Assembly: GCA_032988165.1 (NCBI GenBank)
Contig: JANTQF010000590.1
Location: 1 to 10,978 of the forward strand
DNA: 10,978 nt
Direction of reading: 5' to 3'
Origin: Emmonsiellopsis sp. PD_33
Taxonomy: Eukaryota; Ascomycota; Eurotiomycetes; Onygenales; Ajellomycetaceae
This document shows positions 9,860-10,978 of this stretch, piece by piece (positions within the stretch are counted from its first letter, which is position 1; the number at the start of each line of letters is the position of its first letter). The notes below the pieces were generated by a model. The model was not told the DNA's origin, searched no databases, and saw nothing but the letters and a program-made list of their open reading frames with translations. The translations under genes were made by a program, and so were the position numbers.

Positions 9860-10105
9860 TTCATAGTCAACTGATTCTACCTCAAACTAGGTCAGAAATA
9901 CCTGCTTGAGGAGATCTCACTCTACTTTTATCTCAAGGCTTTGATTGTTGTATCATCCCTTTACTCCATCCTTCAAATATCTTCAAAACATGTAGGTGGT
10001 AAGGGTGTTAACTCTGTTCTGATCAGCCCTTAACAATCAGTTCTGTATGTTATCCTTAATATTCTCAATAAATTCCTTAGAATCCTTAGACCCATTAATT
10101 ACCCT
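9860..10105 (-). pseudogene. Gag capsid domain remnant
   Basis: The frame reads a Gag-like pattern: an N-G-S-x-D start, then EFIENI, then RADQNRVNTLTTYMF, RYLKDGVKG and DLLKQVFLT. This is the retrotransposon Gag pattern of a helix-rich capsid ending in a W..L...F segment. At least five stops fall inside it, mostly where the family carries Trp, consistent with TGG changed to TAG or TGA. Confidence 0.8.
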
Positions 10106-10448
10106 TAAGAATGAGATTATTATGATCTCTTTTCTCATCATAATGACTACTGGCTTCTTGACCTGATTTAATGATGATGCTTTATTAGATAGTGGTATCT
10201 ACTTACCTATTAAACTAGAGTCTGTTGAAATTAATTTCTCACTACTCTTACTCTTACTCCTGATTCTTAAAACTTGAGGTAATACTGATTAACTGGGTTA
10301 ACCTAGTCCTTAGGTGTTGCAACAAGCTATGGAATGAAGAGCTCTCCTCAAACTACTTATTTATCTCCTTGCTGCCTACCACTTAGTAACACCACATCTC
10401 CTATATCTTCTCTCTTTACTCATGCACTTCTAATAGAGAACAGGCCTT

Positions 10449-10465
10449 CCCAGGGACATCATAAA
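10449..10465 (-). other. Possible primer-binding site next to the 5' LTR
   Basis: In element sense the bases after the 5' LTR read TTTATGATGTCCCTGGG. No TGG-type match to a tRNA 3' end is evident at the boundary. TTATGA and CCCTG resemble the complement of the initiator tRNA-Met anticodon arm, which some LTR elements use as a cleaved half-tRNA primer, but with two extra bases between the two blocks. RIP damage may hide the true sequence. Confidence 0.3.
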
Positions 10466-10750
10466 TGACAGCTAGGATGATGATCTAGCAATAGATCTAC
10501 CATAAAACTACCCTAATTTCTCTATGGCTAAACTCTAATACTGGAATCACTATAGTAGCTATTATAGAAAAATAAAATACTCAGCTGACCATCTCTGAAA
10601 TTAACTAGAATGATGATGATAATGCTAGAAGCTAGGAGATTTTCTACTCTTAAGTAGGCTCTGGGTCAGCAACCTTGCTTATCCTCCATGGCTGGAGGTC
10701 AGCAGAACCAAATGGTTGACAACCAACCCTGCTATGTGACCCTGTCCACA
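10466..10750 (-). repeat. 5' LTR (right), 285 bp
   Basis: In element sense it begins TGTGGACAGGG and ends GCTGTCA, so the canonical TG...CA ends survive here. It aligns base for base with 4529-4813. Promoter and polyadenylation signals of the element should lie here but are not distinguishable by eye. Confidence 0.93.
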
Positions 10751-10754
10751 GTAC
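10751..10754. repeat. Target-site duplication GTAC, right copy
   Basis: Matches 4525-4528. Joining the flanks across the element gives a continuous pre-insertion site with one GTAC. Confidence 0.7.
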
Positions 10755-10813
10755 ACACCAAAGCTATGGGACACCATACAGCTCATACACCACACTTCCT
10801 TGTACCCAGTGGG

Positions 10814-10927
10814 ATCTCCACCAATATTGATCGTAGGAGGCTGCCATAAAAGCGAAAGTTATAGAGCTCAAAAAGAGCTTCAAAACGCGATAGTTCTCAT
10901 CCTCATACGACCAATATTGGTGGAGAT
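10814..10927. mobile_element. Small foldback (MITE-like) element with inverted arms
   Basis: The left arm 10814-10833 and the right arm 10908-10927 are inverted copies with one mismatch in 20 (outer sequence ATCTCCACCAATATT), and pairing continues inward for about 8 more bases with two mismatches. The loop is about 60 nt and contains the near-repeat AGAGCTCAAAA / AGAGCTTCAAAA. There is no room for a protein. The 114-bp size and long arms suggest a non-autonomous DNA transposon or foldback element. No clear target duplication is seen, so the true ends may lie further out; CACACCAAA and ACTTCC also occur in inverted order on both sides. CpG is present, so it does not share the retrotransposon's damage. 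Confidence 0.5.
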
Positions 10928-10978
10928 AGGGGGGGTGGAAGTTGGGGGTCAGAATTTTTGGTGTGGGTTGCCAAGACT
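10928..10978. other. Right edge, G-rich flank
   Basis: A G-rich stretch (a run of seven G at 10929-10935 and one of five at about 10944-10948) leads to the window end. No feature beyond a possible extension of the foldback element is supported. Confidence 0.4.

Larger units (their letters stand above)
4961..10423 (-). pseudogene. Dead gag-pol polyprotein gene, one frame of 1,820 codons
   Basis: ATG at 10423-10421 and TAA at 4963-4961 lie in the same frame, and every landmark checked between them (capsid, pre-RT HSI motif, RT, RNase H, integrase, final 63 codons) is in that frame too. Gag and Pol were therefore probably one fused ORF, and no frame-shifting indel is needed. Many in-frame stops break it, several exactly where family proteins have Trp or Gln. 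Codons: capsid about 10105-9860, RT about 9225-8480, RNase H about 8010-7740, integrase about 7400-6440. No CCHC zinc knuckle or DSG/DTG protease motif is visible between capsid and RT. About 430 codons after the integrase are unrecognised, so the true end of the original ORF is uncertain. Confidence 0.88.
4529..10750 (-). mobile_element. Full-length, RIP-damaged Ty3/Gypsy-type LTR retrotransposon
   Basis: The element is 6,222 bp, transcribed toward lower coordinates: 5' LTR 10466-10750, gag-pol 10423-4961, polypurine tract 4814-4828, 3' LTR 4529-4813, flanked by GTAC. The domain order capsid, reverse transcriptase, RNase H, integrase places it in Ty3/Gypsy (Metaviridae-like) rather than Ty1/Copia, where integrase precedes reverse transcriptase. 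The interior is AT-rich, with essentially no CpG on visual reading, in contrast to the flanks. LTR differences are all transitions, and TGG or CAG/CAA codons have become stops, the expected result of RIP-like C-to-T change on both strands. It cannot make a functional polyprotein. No other insertion is nested in it. Confidence 0.93.

Noticed and set aside
4529..10750. Ty1/Copia identity for the element
   Set aside because: Integrase lies after RT and RNase H in element sense, and the RT has Gypsy-type motifs.
1..10978. CRISPR array, prokaryotic operon or defence island
   Set aside because: No regularly spaced repeats, no ribosome-binding sites or packed genes. Introns and an LTR retrotransposon show this is eukaryotic DNA.

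Overview
The window looks like filamentous ascomycete DNA, probably Aspergillus/Penicillium-like (Eurotiales). The one intact gene has five short introns (49-77 nt) with fungal donors (GTATGT, GTAAGT, GTACGT) and CTAAT-type branch sites, a CT-rich leader, and a protein of a type I know from that order. The mobile element next to it shows repeat-induced-point-mutation (RIP)-like damage, a fungal trait. The species assignment is inference; no search was run.

Layout. 1-1789: non-coding DNA of ordinary composition, with no gene I can support. 1790-2013: promoter/leader of the transporter, with paired GATA-factor sites, a CACGTG site, a TATA-like stretch, a CT-rich tract and short upstream ORFs. 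2014-4115 (+): a six-exon gene for a 594-residue amino-acid transporter of the AAAP/Aa_trans family. 4116-4528: 3' flank. 4529-10750: a full-length Ty3/Gypsy-type LTR retrotransposon on the minus strand (6,222 bp), with two 285-bp LTRs, a 4-bp target duplication (GTAC), a polypurine tract, a possible primer-binding site and one gag-pol frame. 10814-10927: a small foldback element with inverted arms, MITE-like.

The transporter probably imports amino acids at a membrane; paired AGATAA sites in its promoter would fit nitrogen (AreA-type) control. The retrotransposon is dead. By hand count its LTRs differ at about 51 of 285 sites, every one a transition and none an indel. At nine sites one LTR has TG where the other has CA, which points to lost CpG. 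All three reverse transcriptase catalytic aspartates and two of the three integrase catalytic residues are altered, and stop codons break the frame throughout. The frame itself is unshifted at every landmark checked from the first ATG (10423) to the final stop (4961).

I see no cluster of genes suggesting a new multi-gene system. The more unusual points are the CpG-centred mutation signature, the absence of recognisable zinc-knuckle and protease motifs in the element, a long unidentified stretch after its integrase, and the foldback element beyond its right LTR.
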